A stretch of DNA of 64,000 bases from JAEUPI01 sp044222685 (GCA_044222685.1 JBGAMU010000006.1:1-64000), one strand, 5' to 3'. Counted from the first letter of the stretch, positions 1-8,627 are shown. The notes: generated by a model not told the origin, from the letters alone. Program-made: numbers and translations.

Positions 1-1497
1 TGGTACGCCGACAAGCAGGGCGGCACGTGCGTCAACTCCGGCGCCTACGACGGCCTGGGCTACGAGGCCGCCACCGCTGCCATCGCCACCGACCTGAAAG
101 CCAGAGGCCTGGGCGAGGTGCAGGTGCAGTTCCGGCTGCGCGACTGGGGCATCAGCCGCCAGCGCTACTGGGGCACGCCGATCCCGGTGATCCACTGCGA
201 CGGAACGGATGGACCCCGGGGTCGAACCCCGGGGTGCGGCGTGGTCCCGGTGCCGGAGAAGGATCTGCCTGTCGTGCTGCCCGAGGACCTGGTGCCCGAC
301 GGCAGCGGCAGTCCGCTCACCAAGTGCGAGTCCTTCCTGCGCTGCACCTGCCCGCGCTGCGGCAAGCCGGCCCGGCGCGAGACCGACACGATGGACACGT
401 TCGTCGACAGCGCGTGGTACTACATGCGCTATTGCACGCCGGGTGCGCCGACGATGGTCGACGCGCGCAACGACTACTGGATGCCGATGGACGTGTACAT
501 CGGCGGCATCGAGCATGCGGTGCTGCACCTGCTGTACGCGCGCTTCTGGACCAAGGCCATGCGCGACATGGGCCTGCTGCACTTCGACGAGCCGTTCGTG
601 CGCATGGTCAACCACGGCATGCTGCTCAACCAGATCTTCTTCAGGCGTGGCGAGCTGGGCGGCAAGGAGTACATCCCGCCGGGCGAGGTGAAGCCCACGC
701 TCGACGCGCAGGGCCACATCGTCGGCGGCACCACGGCAGACGGCAAGGCAGTCGAGTACGGCGGCGTCGGCAAGATGGGCAAGACCGAGCGCAACGGTGT
801 CGACCCGCAGGATCTGATCGACCAGTACGGCGCCGACACCGCGCGCCTGTTCGTCATGTTTGTCGGCGGGCCGGAGGACGCCTCGGTGTGGTCGGACTCC
901 GGCGTCGAAGGGTCGTCGCGTTTCCTGCGTCGCGTCTGGCAGTTCGCGATGCAGCACCGCGAACGCGTGCGCGCGGCGCCGCACAACGGGGGCAGCGTCG
1001 ATGACGCGACGACCCGACCGCTGCGTCGCGAGATCCACGCCGTGCTGAAGCAGGTGCGCTACGACTACGAGCGCATGCAGTACAACACCGTGGTCTCCGG
1101 GGCCATGAAGCTGCTCAATGCGCTTGAGGATTTCTCGCGCGGCGCGGATGCGCCAGGCGCCGTCCTGCGCGAGGGCCTGTCGGTGCTGCTGCGGGTGCTG
1201 TACCCGGCCTGCCCGCATATCACGCAGGTGCTGTGGGGCGAACTGGGCTACGCCGGCGCTCTGCTCGACACGGCGATGCCCGAGGTCGATGAAACCGCAC
1301 TCGTGCAGGACGAGATCGAGCTCGTGCTGCAGATCGGCGGCAAGACACGCGGCGCGATCCGCGTCGCCGCGGGCGCCGACAAGGCCACGATCGAGCGTGT
1401 CGCGCTGGCCAGCCCCGAGTTCGCCAAGTTCGGCGAGGGCAGGCCGGTGAAGAAGGTCGTCATCGTGCCCGGCCGCCTGGTCAACCTGGTGGTCTGA
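1..1497 (+). CDS. leuS: Leucyl-tRNA synthetase, C-terminal part (5' end outside window)
   Basis: Class I aminoacyl-tRNA synthetase that charges tRNA-Leu in the cytoplasm. The frame is open from base 1, so the gene begins upstream; 498 codons are present and roughly the first 380 residues of the family, including the HIGH motif, are missing. Visible parts are the WGTPIP region and a zinc-ribbon-like section (about 190-380), the DTMDTFVDSAWYY catalytic block (near 385-420), a KMSKS-equivalent that reads KMGKT (772-786), the anticodon-binding helical domain, and a C-terminal domain ending in LVNLVV. Two oddities: the first CxxC of the zinc knuckle is split by about ten extra residues encoded by paired palindromes (213-235), and the second signature deviates from KMSKS. 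It is followed 16 bases later by lptE and probably cotranscribed with lptE and holA. Identification is firm; the effect of the insertion is unknown. Confidence 0.95.
   Translation, partial: WYADKQGGTCVNSGAYDGLGYEAATAAIATDLKARGLGEVQVQFRLRDWGISRQRYWGTPIPVIHCDGTDGPRGRTPGCGVVPVPEKDLPVVLPEDLVPDGSGSPLTKCESFLRCTCPRCGKPARRETDTMDTFVDSAWYYMRYCTPGAPTMVDARNDYWMPMDVYIGGIEHAVLHLLYARFWTKAMRDMGLLHFDEPFVRMVNHGMLLNQIFFRRGELGGKEYIPPGEVKPTLDAQGHIVGGTTADGKAVEYGGVGKMGKTERNGVDPQDLIDQYGADTARLFVMFVGGPEDASVWSDSGVEGSSRFLRRVWQFAMQHRERVRAAPHNGGSVDDATTRPLRREIHAVLKQVRYDYERMQYNTVVSGAMKLLNALEDFSRGADAPGAVLREGLSVLLRVLYPACPHITQVLWGELGYAGALLDTAMPEVDETALVQDEIELVLQIGGKTRGAIRVAAGADKATIERVALASPEFAKFGEGRPVKKVVIVPGRLVNLVV
213..235. 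repeat. Two tandem 10-bp palindromes inside leuS
   Basis: The perfect palindrome ACCCCGGGGT occurs twice (213-222 and 226-235), separated by CGA. The pair lies in frame inside leuS and encodes part of the extra segment between the two cysteines of the first zinc knuckle. It can fold into a strong hairpin in DNA or mRNA. It looks like a small in-frame insertion; its origin is not known. Confidence 0.7.
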
Positions 1498-1513
1498 CGG
1501 CAGGCGCCCGCCC

Positions 1514-2017
1514 GTGTCCTTGCCCGTGCGCCGTACCCTGCTGCTCACGACGCTGGGCACGTTGCTGCTCGCGAGCTGCGGATTCGAGCTGCGCGGCACG
1601 CCGGAGCTGCCGTTCTCGCGCATCGCGCTCGAAGGCTTCGCGGTGCGTTCGCCGCTGGCCGAGGAACTCAGGCGGGCGCTCGCTCAGGGTGCCGAGGTCG
1701 TACCCGCGACCGACCGCGCGCAGGTGGTGCTGCGGGCGCTGACCGATACCCGCGAGCGCGGCGTCGTCGCCTCCACCGCGGACGGCCAGGTGCGTGAGCT
1801 GCAATTGCGCGTGCGCCTCACCTTTCTATTGAGCACGCCGGCCGGTGCCGAGCTGATTCCGCAGACCGAGCTGCTGCTGACGCGCGACATGAGCTACAGC
1901 GAAAGCCTCGCGCTGGCCAAGGAGTACGAGGAGGTGCAGCTCTATCGCGCGATGCAGTCCGACATCGTGTCGCAGGTGATGCGACGGCTGTCGCGCGTCA
2001 AGCTCACGCGGAGCTGA
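1514..2017 (+). CDS. lptE: LPS-assembly lipoprotein LptE
   Basis: Outer-membrane lipoprotein that plugs the LptD barrel during lipopolysaccharide export. The 167-residue protein has a basic N-terminus, a hydrophobic stretch (residues 8-20) and a lipobox LASC with the acylated cysteine at residue 22, followed by the family's GFELRGT start of the mature protein. Length matches LptE. The start is a GTG 16 bases after the leuS stop; no earlier in-frame start fits the signal peptide. holA begins 6 bases after its stop, so leuS-lptE-holA looks like one transcript, a common order in Burkholderiales. Its partner LptD is encoded in this window at 11904-14282 on the other strand. Confidence 0.93.
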   Translation: MSLPVRRTLLLTTLGTLLLASCGFELRGTPELPFSRIALEGFAVRSPLAEELRRALAQGAEVVPATDRAQVVLRALTDTRERGVVASTADGQVRELQLRVRLTFLLSTPAGAELIPQTELLLTRDMSYSESLALAKEYEEVQLYRAMQSDIVSQVMRRLSRVKLTRS

Positions 2018-2023
2018 GCGGGC

Positions 2024-3112
2024 ATGCAGCTGCGCGCCGACCAGTTGCCCGCCGCGCTCGCGCGCGAGCTGAAGCCGCTGTACACGATCCACGGCGACGA
2101 GCCCTTGCTGGCGCAGGAAGCCGGCGACCTGATCCGCGCCGCGGCACGAAGCGCCGGCTACACCGACCGCAAGGTGTTCAGCGTCAGCGGCGCGCACTTC
2201 GACTGGTCGGGCCTGCTCGGCGCCGCGCAGGCGATGAGCCTGTTCGCCGATCGGCAGCTGATCGAGATCCGCATCCCCAACGGCAAGCCGGGCAAGGACG
2301 GCTCCGAGGCGCTGCAGCGCTACTGCGAGGCGCTGTCCGACGACGTGGTCACGCTGATCCACCTGCCGCGGCTGGACCGCCAGCAGCAGCAGAGCGGCTG
2401 GTTCCTGGCGCTCGACGCCGCCGGCGTGACGGTCCGCGTCGACCCGATCGAGCGCAAGGCGCTGCCGCAGTGGATCGCGCAGCGCCTGGCCGCGCAGGGC
2501 CAGCGCGTCGCCGACGGCGAGGCCGGCGCGCAGACGCTGGCGTTCTTCGCCGATCGGGTGGAAGGCAACCTGCTGGCCGCGCACCAGGAGCTGCAGAAGC
2601 TCGCGCTGCTGTTCCCGGCCGGCGCGCTGAGCTTCGAGCAGGTCGAATCGGCGGTGCTGAACGTGGCCCGCTACGACGTCTTCAAGCTCGGCGAGGCGGT
2701 GCTCGCCGGCCAGACGGCCCGCGTGCTGCGCATGCTCGACGGGCTGCGCGCCGAGGGCGAGGCACCGGTGCTGGTGCACTGGACACTGGCCGAGGACATC
2801 CGCGCGCTCAAGCGCGTGAAGGACGCCACCGAGCAGGGCAAGCCGCTGCCGATGGCGCTGCGCGAGGCGCGCGTCTGGGGCGCCAAGGAGCGCCTGTTCG
2901 AGCGACTGGTGCCGCTGCTGTCGGACCACACGCTGGCGCACTGGGTCGAATCGGCCAGCATCTGCGACGGCCTGGTCAAGGGCCTGAAGCACCCGCACTG
3001 GCCGGTCGATGCGTGGGACGGCCTGAAACGCCTGGCGCTGATGGTGACGCAGCACACCGCGTCGCCGCGGGCCACGACGCCGCTGCGCCTCGCGTTGCAG
3101 GCGACCTTCTAG
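2024..3112 (+). CDS. holA: DNA polymerase III subunit delta
   Basis: Delta subunit of the clamp loader, which opens the beta sliding clamp during chromosome replication. The 362-residue protein begins MQLRADQLPAAL and carries the HGDEPLL segment near residue 24, a degenerate AAA+ fold without a Walker A motif, and the C-terminal collar domain with the conserved RMLDGLRAEGE region near residues 236-246. Slightly longer than the E. coli protein but normal for betaproteobacteria. The ATG lies 6 bases after the lptE stop. It is convergent with ghrA, only 5 bases away, and no terminator hairpin is visible between them. Confidence 0.93.
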   Translation: MQLRADQLPAALARELKPLYTIHGDEPLLAQEAGDLIRAAARSAGYTDRKVFSVSGAHFDWSGLLGAAQAMSLFADRQLIEIRIPNGKPGKDGSEALQRYCEALSDDVVTLIHLPRLDRQQQQSGWFLALDAAGVTVRVDPIERKALPQWIAQRLAAQGQRVADGEAGAQTLAFFADRVEGNLLAAHQELQKLALLFPAGALSFEQVESAVLNVARYDVFKLGEAVLAGQTARVLRMLDGLRAEGEAPVLVHWTLAEDIRALKRVKDATEQGKPLPMALREARVWGAKERLFERLVPLLSDHTLAHWVESASICDGLVKGLKHPHWPVDAWDGLKRLALMVTQHTASPRATTPLRLALQATF

Positions 3113-3117
3113 TCCCC

Positions 3118-4068
3118 TCAGTAACCGCGCTCGCGGTCGATCAGATGGGCCGGCGTGCGGCCCTCGGCGAGCGCCTGCACGTTGGCCGCCACCAGCCGGG
3201 CCGCGCTGCGCGGATCGGTCAGCGCGGCGGCATGCGGCAACACGGTGACACGCTCGTGGCGCCAATACGGATGCTCGCGTGGCAGTGGCTCGACCGCGAA
3301 GACGTCGAGCACCGCGTGACGGAGCAGGCCGCGGTCCAGGCACTGCAGCAGATCTGCCTCGACGACATGGCCGCCGCGTCCGAGGTTGACAACGGCGCCA
3401 TGGCGCGGCATCGCGCGGAAGAACTCGGCATTCAGCAGCCCGCTCGTATCCGCGGTCAGCGGCAGCAGGTTGATCACGATGTCGCTGTCGGCCAGCCTTC
3501 GCCACAGCGCCTCGCGCCCACTGATGCATTGCACGTCCGGCAGGGCTGCCGGCACGACGGCGCCGGCGCTGCGGGTCCACGCCGTCACCGCGTAGCCCTG
3601 GCGCAGCAGCGCCTGCGCGCAGGCCTGGCCCATCGCGCCGAAACCGAGCAGCGTGACGCCCACCTCGTCGGCTCGGCGCTGCGCATGCTGCTGCCACAGC
3701 GCCTGGCGCTGGCGTTGCTGGTAGGTGAAGAAGCCGCGATGCAGCGACAACACGGCCCACAGCGCCGTCTCGGCCATCGCGCTGGCCAACGCCGGGTCGA
3801 CCATGCGGGCGATCGGCACCCCGCGGGGTATGGTCGGGTCCGCGAGCAGCCGATCGACGCCAGCCCACAGCGACTGGATCAGCCGCAAGCGCGGCAACTC
3901 GCGCAGCGCACCGGCGGGCGGATTGGCCACGATGGCCACCTCGATGTCGGCACGCGGCACCTGGTCGGCCGACAGCAGCAGGCGATGCTGCGGCAGCGCG
4001 GCCGCGAGCACCGCGCGCCAGCGGTCGCGCTCGGCGTCATCGAAGCTGCCGGCGAGCAGCAGGTTCAT
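3118..4068 (-). CDS. ghrA: Glyoxylate/hydroxypyruvate reductase, D-2-hydroxyacid dehydrogenase family
   Basis: NAD(P)H-dependent reduction of glyoxylate or hydroxypyruvate in the cytoplasm is the expected role. The 316-residue protein has the nucleotide-binding motif GFGAMG (142-147), catalytic Arg231 in NLGRGG, Glu260 in FAVEPLP and His279 in LPHAAA, and ends in DRERGY, very like the DRARGY end of E. coli GhrA. The ATG at 4068 overlaps the pncC stop as ATGA; the frame stays open further upstream but only as a shadow of pncC. It is the last gene of the thiL-pgpA-pncC-ghrA chain. Substrate preference between glyoxylate, hydroxypyruvate and other keto acids cannot be read from the sequence. Confidence 0.87.
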   Translation of the reverse strand: MNLLLAGSFDDAERDRWRAVLAAALPQHRLLLSADQVPRADIEVAIVANPPAGALRELPRLRLIQSLWAGVDRLLADPTIPRGVPIARMVDPALASAMAETALWAVLSLHRGFFTYQQRQRQALWQQHAQRRADEVGVTLLGFGAMGQACAQALLRQGYAVTAWTRSAGAVVPAALPDVQCISGREALWRRLADSDIVINLLPLTADTSGLLNAEFFRAMPRHGAVVNLGRGGHVVEADLLQCLDRGLLRHAVLDVFAVEPLPREHPYWRHERVTVLPHAAALTDPRSAARLVAANVQALAEGRTPAHLIDRERGY

Positions 4069-4589
4069 GCCGGTCGTGTGGCCCGCTCGAGCAGGCCCGT
4101 CAACGCGACTCGCACGCTGGCAGCGCGCACCTGGGCGCGGTCGCCTTCGAAGCGGCGGCGCTCGGCATGGGTCGTGATGGTCCCGTCGCCGCCGCGCCCG
4201 GCAAAGCCGAACCACACGGTGCCCACCGGCTTGTCGGCACTGCCGCCGCCGGGGCCGGCCACGCCGGTCACCGAAACCGCCAGCTCGACGCCCGATCGGC
4301 GCAACAGGCCCTCGACCATCTCGCGCGCCACGACTTCGCTGACGGCGCCGTGTGTCGCCAGACTCTGCGCGCCAACGCCGAGCAGGTCCTGCTTGGCCGT
4401 GTTGCTGTAGCTGACGACACCGCGTTCGAACCAGTCGCTCGAGCCGGCGAGGTCGGTGCAGGCGGCGGCGATCATGCCGCCGGTGCAGCTCTCGGCGGTG
4501 GCGACGCGCCAGCCGCGCGCCCGCAGCGCCGCGGCGAGATCCCGCACCAGTGTCGCGATCGACGGCACGGCGCTGTCGTCCGATGTCAT
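4065..4589 (-). CDS. pncC: Nicotinamide-nucleotide amidohydrolase (stand-alone CinA C-terminal domain)
   Basis: Deamidates NMN to nicotinic acid mononucleotide in pyridine nucleotide recycling. The 174-residue protein is the single PncC/CinA-C domain: ESCTGG at 33-38, then the SVTGVAGPGGGS loop and KPVGTVWFG. No CinA N-terminal domain is fused, as in E. coli PncC. The ATG at 4589 overlaps the pgpA stop (ATGA) and its own stop overlaps the ghrA start, so it is probably translationally coupled on both sides. Function is inferred from the family; the annotation as a competence protein seen for some homologues would be misleading here. Confidence 0.9.
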   Translation of the reverse strand: MTSDDSAVPSIATLVRDLAAALRARGWRVATAESCTGGMIAAACTDLAGSSDWFERGVVSYSNTAKQDLLGVGAQSLATHGAVSEVVAREMVEGLLRRSGVELAVSVTGVAGPGGGSADKPVGTVWFGFAGRGGDGTITTHAERRRFEGDRAQVRAASVRVALTGLLERATRPA

Positions 4590-5128
4590 ATGCGCCACAA
4601 CGCGACGATCAACAAGGTGCACAGCGCCGCCACGACGTCGTCGAACAGGATGCCGAAGCCCGCGCGTGCACCGAAGGGCTCGCCGGCGCGTGGCTTGAAC
4701 GTCCGGTCGGCCCAGCCCACCGGCCCCGGCTTGGCGGCATCGAACAATCGAAAGAGGGCGAACGCGGCAAGCTGGCCCCAGAAGCCGGTGGGCATCACCA
4801 GCCACAGCACCAACCAGAAGGCCCAGATCTCGTCCCAGACGATCGCGCCAGGATCGGCCTGGCGCAGCGAACGGGCGCAGTGCAGGCAGGCCCACCAGCC
4901 GATCGGCGCCGTCACCAGCAGCACGACACCCCACTGCCACTCGCCGAGCCAGGGATCGAGGACCAGCCAGGCGACCCAGGCCCACAAGGTGCCGACGGTG
5001 CCCGGCGCCTTGGGCGACAGGCCGCTGCCGAAGCCGAGCGCGATCAGGTGCGCCGGGTGCGACAACAGCAGGCGCAGGCTGGCTCGCCGCGCAGCGCTCA
5101 CGTCGATCGCCGCGTCGAACGTGTTCAC
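4586..5128 (-). CDS. pgpA: Phosphatidylglycerophosphatase A
   Basis: Dephosphorylates phosphatidylglycerol phosphate to phosphatidylglycerol at the inner membrane. The 180-residue protein shows the PgpA signature near the start (GFGSGLSPKAPGTVGTL), acidic residues in IVWDEIWAFW, several hydrophobic membrane segments, and a C-terminal helix with ILFDDVVAAL. The start is GTG at 5128, overlapping the thiL stop as GTGA. The thiL-pgpA pairing is widely conserved in proteobacteria, which supports both calls. Confidence 0.93.
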   Translation of the reverse strand: MNTFDAAIDVSAARRASLRLLLSHPAHLIALGFGSGLSPKAPGTVGTLWAWVAWLVLDPWLGEWQWGVVLLVTAPIGWWACLHCARSLRQADPGAIVWDEIWAFWLVLWLVMPTGFWGQLAAFALFRLFDAAKPGPVGWADRTFKPRAGEPFGARAGFGILFDDVVAALCTLLIVALWRI

Positions 5129-6108
5129 GCACCCGACCCCTGCGCAAAGTGATCGAAGCCGCGCGCCGCGATCTCGCGGGCCGTGCCGTCGGCGCCGACG
5201 AGGCGCAGTCCCGGCTGCGCATCGATGCGGCCGATGCGCGACACCGCCACACCGGCGGCCGCGGCGGCCTGCCGCACCGCGGGCTCGTGCCCGGCCGGCG
5301 CGGTGAAGAGCAGCTCGTAGTCGTCACCGCCGTGCAGCAGGCACAGCAGCTGCAGCGCGTCGTCCTGCGCGGCCAGCACCGGCGAGCGCGGCAACGCCGC
5401 CTGCTGCAGCGTGGCGCCGACGTGCGAGCGCGCGAGCACGTGTCCGGCGTCGCCGGCCAGGCCGTCGCTCAGATCGATGGCGCTGGTGGCCACGCCGCGC
5501 AGCGCGCGCCCCAGCGCCACGCGCGGACGGGGCCGCTCCATCGCCCGCCGCGCGTGCGCAAAGTGATCGCCCGAGAGTTGCACGCGGTCGCGGAACGCTT
5601 CGAGCGCGAGACGGGCGTCCCCCAGGCCACCGTCCATCGGATGGCTGACCCACAGCTCGTCGCCCGGGCGCGCGCCATCGCGGCGCAGCGCGCGTCCGGG
5701 CTCGACCTCGCCGAAGACGGCGATGCAGATGGTCAGCGCGCCGGCCGTGGTGTCGCCGCCGATCAGCTCGATGTCGTGCTGATCGGCCAGCGCATGCAGG
5801 CCGCGGCTGAAACCGGCCAGGAAGGTTTCGTCCACCGCCGGCATCGCCAGCGCCAGCGTATAGGCCATCGGCCGCGCGCCGCAGGCGGCCAGATCGCTCA
5901 GGTTGACGGCCAGCGCCTTGTGGCCCAGCGCGTCGGGTGGCACCGTCGACAGGAAGTGCCGGCCTTCGACCAGCATGTCGCTCGAGACGGCCAGTTGCAT
6001 GCCCGCCGTTGGCGCGATCAGCGCACAGTCGTCACCGATGCCCAGCACCGCGCGGCGCGCCGGGCGCGCGAAGTACCTGTCGATCAGCTCGAACTCACCC
6101 GGCGGCAT
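5125..6108 (-). CDS. thiL: Thiamine-monophosphate kinase
   Basis: ATP-dependent phosphorylation of thiamine monophosphate to thiamine diphosphate, the last step of thiamine cofactor synthesis. The 327-residue protein starts MPPGEFELIDRYF and has the ThiL/PurM-type motifs GIGDDCALI, NLSDLAACGARP, GGDTTAG, IDLSDGL and GGDDYELLF in the expected order. The ATG at 6108 was chosen over an ATG 36 bases upstream because the family begins with the GEFELI segment; a CACAAT -10-like box ends 7 bases before this ATG, suggesting a very short or absent leader. First gene of a four-gene overlapping chain; divergent from maeB. Confidence 0.94.
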   Translation of the reverse strand: MPPGEFELIDRYFARPARRAVLGIGDDCALIAPTAGMQLAVSSDMLVEGRHFLSTVPPDALGHKALAVNLSDLAACGARPMAYTLALAMPAVDETFLAGFSRGLHALADQHDIELIGGDTTAGALTICIAVFGEVEPGRALRRDGARPGDELWVSHPMDGGLGDARLALEAFRDRVQLSGDHFAHARRAMERPRPRVALGRALRGVATSAIDLSDGLAGDAGHVLARSHVGATLQQAALPRSPVLAAQDDALQLLCLLHGGDDYELLFTAPAGHEPAVRQAAAAAGVAVSRIGRIDAQPGLRLVGADGTAREIAARGFDHFAQGSGA

Positions 6109-6115
6109 CGCACGA

Positions 6116-6121
6116 ATTGTG
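6116..6121 (-). promoter_or_regulatory. Candidate -10 box for thiL
   Basis: CACAAT on the minus strand, ending 7 bases before the chosen thiL ATG, so transcription could start at or next to the start codon. No good -35 box is visible, which is common for promoters in this window. Confidence 0.4.
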
Positions 6122-6157
6122 GCCCAGCTCGGCCGGCCCATCACGCGGCGTGACTCC

Positions 6158-6163
6158 TACAAT
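6158..6163 (+). promoter_or_regulatory. Candidate -10 box for maeB
   Basis: TACAAT lies 32 bases before the maeB ATG in the 87-base divergent region between thiL and maeB. One mismatch from TATAAT; no convincing -35 box. Confidence 0.45.
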
Positions 6164-6195
6164 CGCCGACCTCGAACCTGCGGACCGGACCATCC

Positions 6196-8493
6196 ATGTC
6201 TAGTTATGAAGCCAAGCGTGCCGAGCTGCGCCGTGCCGCACTCGAGTACCACGAGTTTCCGATCCCGGGCAAGGTGGCCATCGCGCCGACCAAGCAGCTG
6301 ATCAACCAGCGCGACCTGGCGCTCGCCTATTCGCCGGGCGTCGCCGCAGCCTGCGAGGAGATCGTCGCCGACCCGGTGAACGCCTATCGCTACACAGCGC
6401 GCGGCAACCTGGTGGCGGTGGTGACCAACGGCACCGCGGTGCTGGGGCTCGGCGACATCGGGCCGCTCGCCGCCAAGCCGGTGATGGAAGGCAAGGCGGT
6501 GCTGTTCAAGAAGTTCGCCGGCATCGATGTGTTCGACATCGAGATCAACGAGAAGGACGTCGACAAGCTGGTCGACATCATCGCCGCGCTGGAGCCGAGC
6601 TTCGGCGGCATCAACCTCGAGGACATCAAGGCGCCCGACTGCTTCTACGTCGAACGCAAGCTGCGCGAGCGGCTGAAGATTCCCGTCTTCCACGACGACC
6701 AGCACGGCACCGCGATCGTGGTCGGCGCGGCGCTGCTGAACGGCCTCAAGGTCGTCGGCAAGGACATCCGGGAGATCAAGCTGGTGGCCTCGGGCGCCGG
6801 CGCGGCGGCACTCGCATGCCTGAATCTGCTGATCAAGCTGGGCCTGCCGCGCGAGCACATCTGGGTCACCGATCTGGCCGGCCTGGTGTGGAAGGGCCGC
6901 ACCGAGCTGATGGACCCCGACAAGGCCGAGTTCGCGCAGGAGACGGCGATGCGCACGCTGGGCGAGGCCATCGCCGGCGCCGACGTCTTTCTCGGCCTGT
7001 CGGCCGGTGGCGTGCTGAAGCCGCCGATGGTGAAGGCGATGGGCGCCCGCCCGCTGATCTTCGCGCTGGCCAACCCGACGCCGGAGATCATGCCGGAGGA
7101 GGTGAAAGCCGTACGCGACGACGCGATCATGGCCACCGGGCGCACCGACTACCCGAACCAGGTCAACAACGTCCTGTGCTTTCCCTACATCTTCCGCGGC
7201 GCGCTCGACTGCGGCGCGACCACCATCACCGATGCGATGGAGGTCGCCGCGGTGCATGCGATCGCCGAGCTGGCCCAGGTGGAGCAGAGTGACGTGGTCG
7301 CCGCCGCCTATGCCGGCACGACGCTCAGCTTCGGCCCCGAATACCTGATTCCGAAACCGTTCGACCCGCGGCTGATGATGCGCATCGCGCCGGCGGTGGC
7401 AAAGGCCGCCGAGCAGTCGTTGGTGGCGCAGCGGCCGATCGCCGACATGGACGCCTACCGCGAGAAGCTGCAGAGCTTCGTCTACGCGTCGGGCACGACG
7501 ATGAAGCCGATCTTCACGCTGGCCAAGCGCGCGACGCGCAAGCGCGTGGTCTTCTGCGAGGGCGAGGAAGAACGCGTGCTGCGCGCGGTGCAGGTCGTCG
7601 TCGACGAGGGGTTGGCGCGGCCGACGCTGATCGGCCGCCCGCCGGTCATTGCGCAGCGCTGCGAGAAGTTCGGCTTGCGCCTGCTGCAGGACCGCGACTA
7701 TGACGTCGTCAACACCGACCACGACGAGCGTTATCGCGACTACTGGCAGACCTACCACCGCCTCACCGAGCGCAAGGGCGTGACTCAGCAGCTGGCGAAG
7801 ATCGAGATGCGGCGGCGGCTGACGCTGATCGGCGCGATGCTGCTGCACAAGGATCACGTCGACGGCATGATCTGTGGCACCTGGGGCTCGACGGCCACGC
7901 ACCTGGTCTTCGTCGACCAGGTCATCGGCAAGCGTGCCGGCGTCAAGACCTACGCCTGCATGAACGGCCTGATCCTGCCCGGACGCCAGCTGTTCCTGGT
8001 CGACACGCACGTCAACGCCAACCCGACCGCCGCCGAGCTGGCCGAGATCACCATCATGGCGGCCGAGGAGATGCGCCGCTTCGGCCTGCAGCCGAAGGCC
8101 GCACTGCTGTCGCACTCGAACTTCGGCTCGAGCAGTCTGCCGTCGGCACAGAAGATGCGCGAGGCGCTCGAGCTGATCCGAGCTCAGGCGCCCTGGCTGG
8201 AAGTCGACGGCGAGATGCACGGCGACGCTGCGCTGGACGTGGCCTATCGCAAGGAGCTGATGCCGCGCTCGACGCTGACCGGCGAGGCCAACTTGCTTGT
8301 TCTTCCCGACATCGACAGCGCCAACATCTCCTACAACCTGCTGAAGACCGCCGCCGGCGGCGGCATCGCGATCGGCCCGGTGCTGCTGGGAGCGGCCAAA
8401 CCGGTGCAGATCCTGACGCCGTCGGCCACGGTGCGCCGTATCGTCAACATGACGGCGGTGACGGTGGCCGATGCCAACGCGGCCCGCGCCTGA
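6196..8493 (+). CDS. maeB: NADP-dependent malic enzyme with C-terminal phosphotransacetylase-like domain
   Basis: Oxidative decarboxylation of malate to pyruvate with NADP+, supplying pyruvate and NADPH. The 765-residue protein is the proteobacterial MaeB hybrid. Its malic enzyme part (about 1-430) has the catalytic Tyr in LAYSPGVA, NLEDIKAPDCF and HDDQHGTAIV. The C-terminal part (about 440-765) resembles phosphate acetyltransferase (RVVFCEGEEERVLRAV, LSHSNFGSS, LLGAAKPVQIL); in known MaeB proteins this part is regulatory, binding acetyl-CoA, rather than catalytic. It starts at an ATG 32 bases after a TACAAT -10-like box. It stands alone, divergent from thiL. Together with malate synthase G (glcB, 51877-54069) it connects C2 and C4 metabolism. 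Confidence 0.96.
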   Translation: MSSYEAKRAELRRAALEYHEFPIPGKVAIAPTKQLINQRDLALAYSPGVAAACEEIVADPVNAYRYTARGNLVAVVTNGTAVLGLGDIGPLAAKPVMEGKAVLFKKFAGIDVFDIEINEKDVDKLVDIIAALEPSFGGINLEDIKAPDCFYVERKLRERLKIPVFHDDQHGTAIVVGAALLNGLKVVGKDIREIKLVASGAGAAALACLNLLIKLGLPREHIWVTDLAGLVWKGRTELMDPDKAEFAQETAMRTLGEAIAGADVFLGLSAGGVLKPPMVKAMGARPLIFALANPTPEIMPEEVKAVRDDAIMATGRTDYPNQVNNVLCFPYIFRGALDCGATTITDAMEVAAVHAIAELAQVEQSDVVAAAYAGTTLSFGPEYLIPKPFDPRLMMRIAPAVAKAAEQSLVAQRPIADMDAYREKLQSFVYASGTTMKPIFTLAKRATRKRVVFCEGEEERVLRAVQVVVDEGLARPTLIGRPPVIAQRCEKFGLRLLQDRDYDVVNTDHDERYRDYWQTYHRLTERKGVTQQLAKIEMRRRLTLIGAMLLHKDHVDGMICGTWGSTATHLVFVDQVIGKRAGVKTYACMNGLILPGRQLFLVDTHVNANPTAAELAEITIMAAEEMRRFGLQPKAALLSHSNFGSSSLPSAQKMREALELIRAQAPWLEVDGEMHGDAALDVAYRKELMPRSTLTGEANLLVLPDIDSANISYNLLKTAAGGGIAIGPVLLGAAKPVQILTPSATVRRIVNMTAVTVADANAARA

Positions 8494-8627
8494 GGTGTCG
8501 TCATGCCTCGTGAAAAGCCGATGACCTAGGGTTTACCGCAGATGCCGATCGCAGGCTGCGGAGCTGATTCAAAGAGCTAGCAGTCACTCCGGTTTGCATT
8601 TCTTTGCCCACTTTTGAGGCACCGGTC

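Noticed and set aside
213..235. The leuS palindrome as part of a tRNA T-arm (GGTCGAACCCC resembles a T-loop)
   Set aside because: No acceptor, D or anticodon arm can be folded around it, and the reading frame of leuS passes through intact.
1826..3868. Long minus-strand open frame opposite lptE and holA
   Set aside because: Shadow of two core genes with full motif support on the plus strand.
6157..8220. Long minus-strand open frame opposite maeB
   Set aside because: Antisense shadow of maeB; low-complexity His/Arg/Gln composition.
8536..8561. CCGCAG/CTGCGG inverted repeat after maeB as a terminator
   Set aside because: Stem of six with a 14-base loop and no T-tract; too weak to call.
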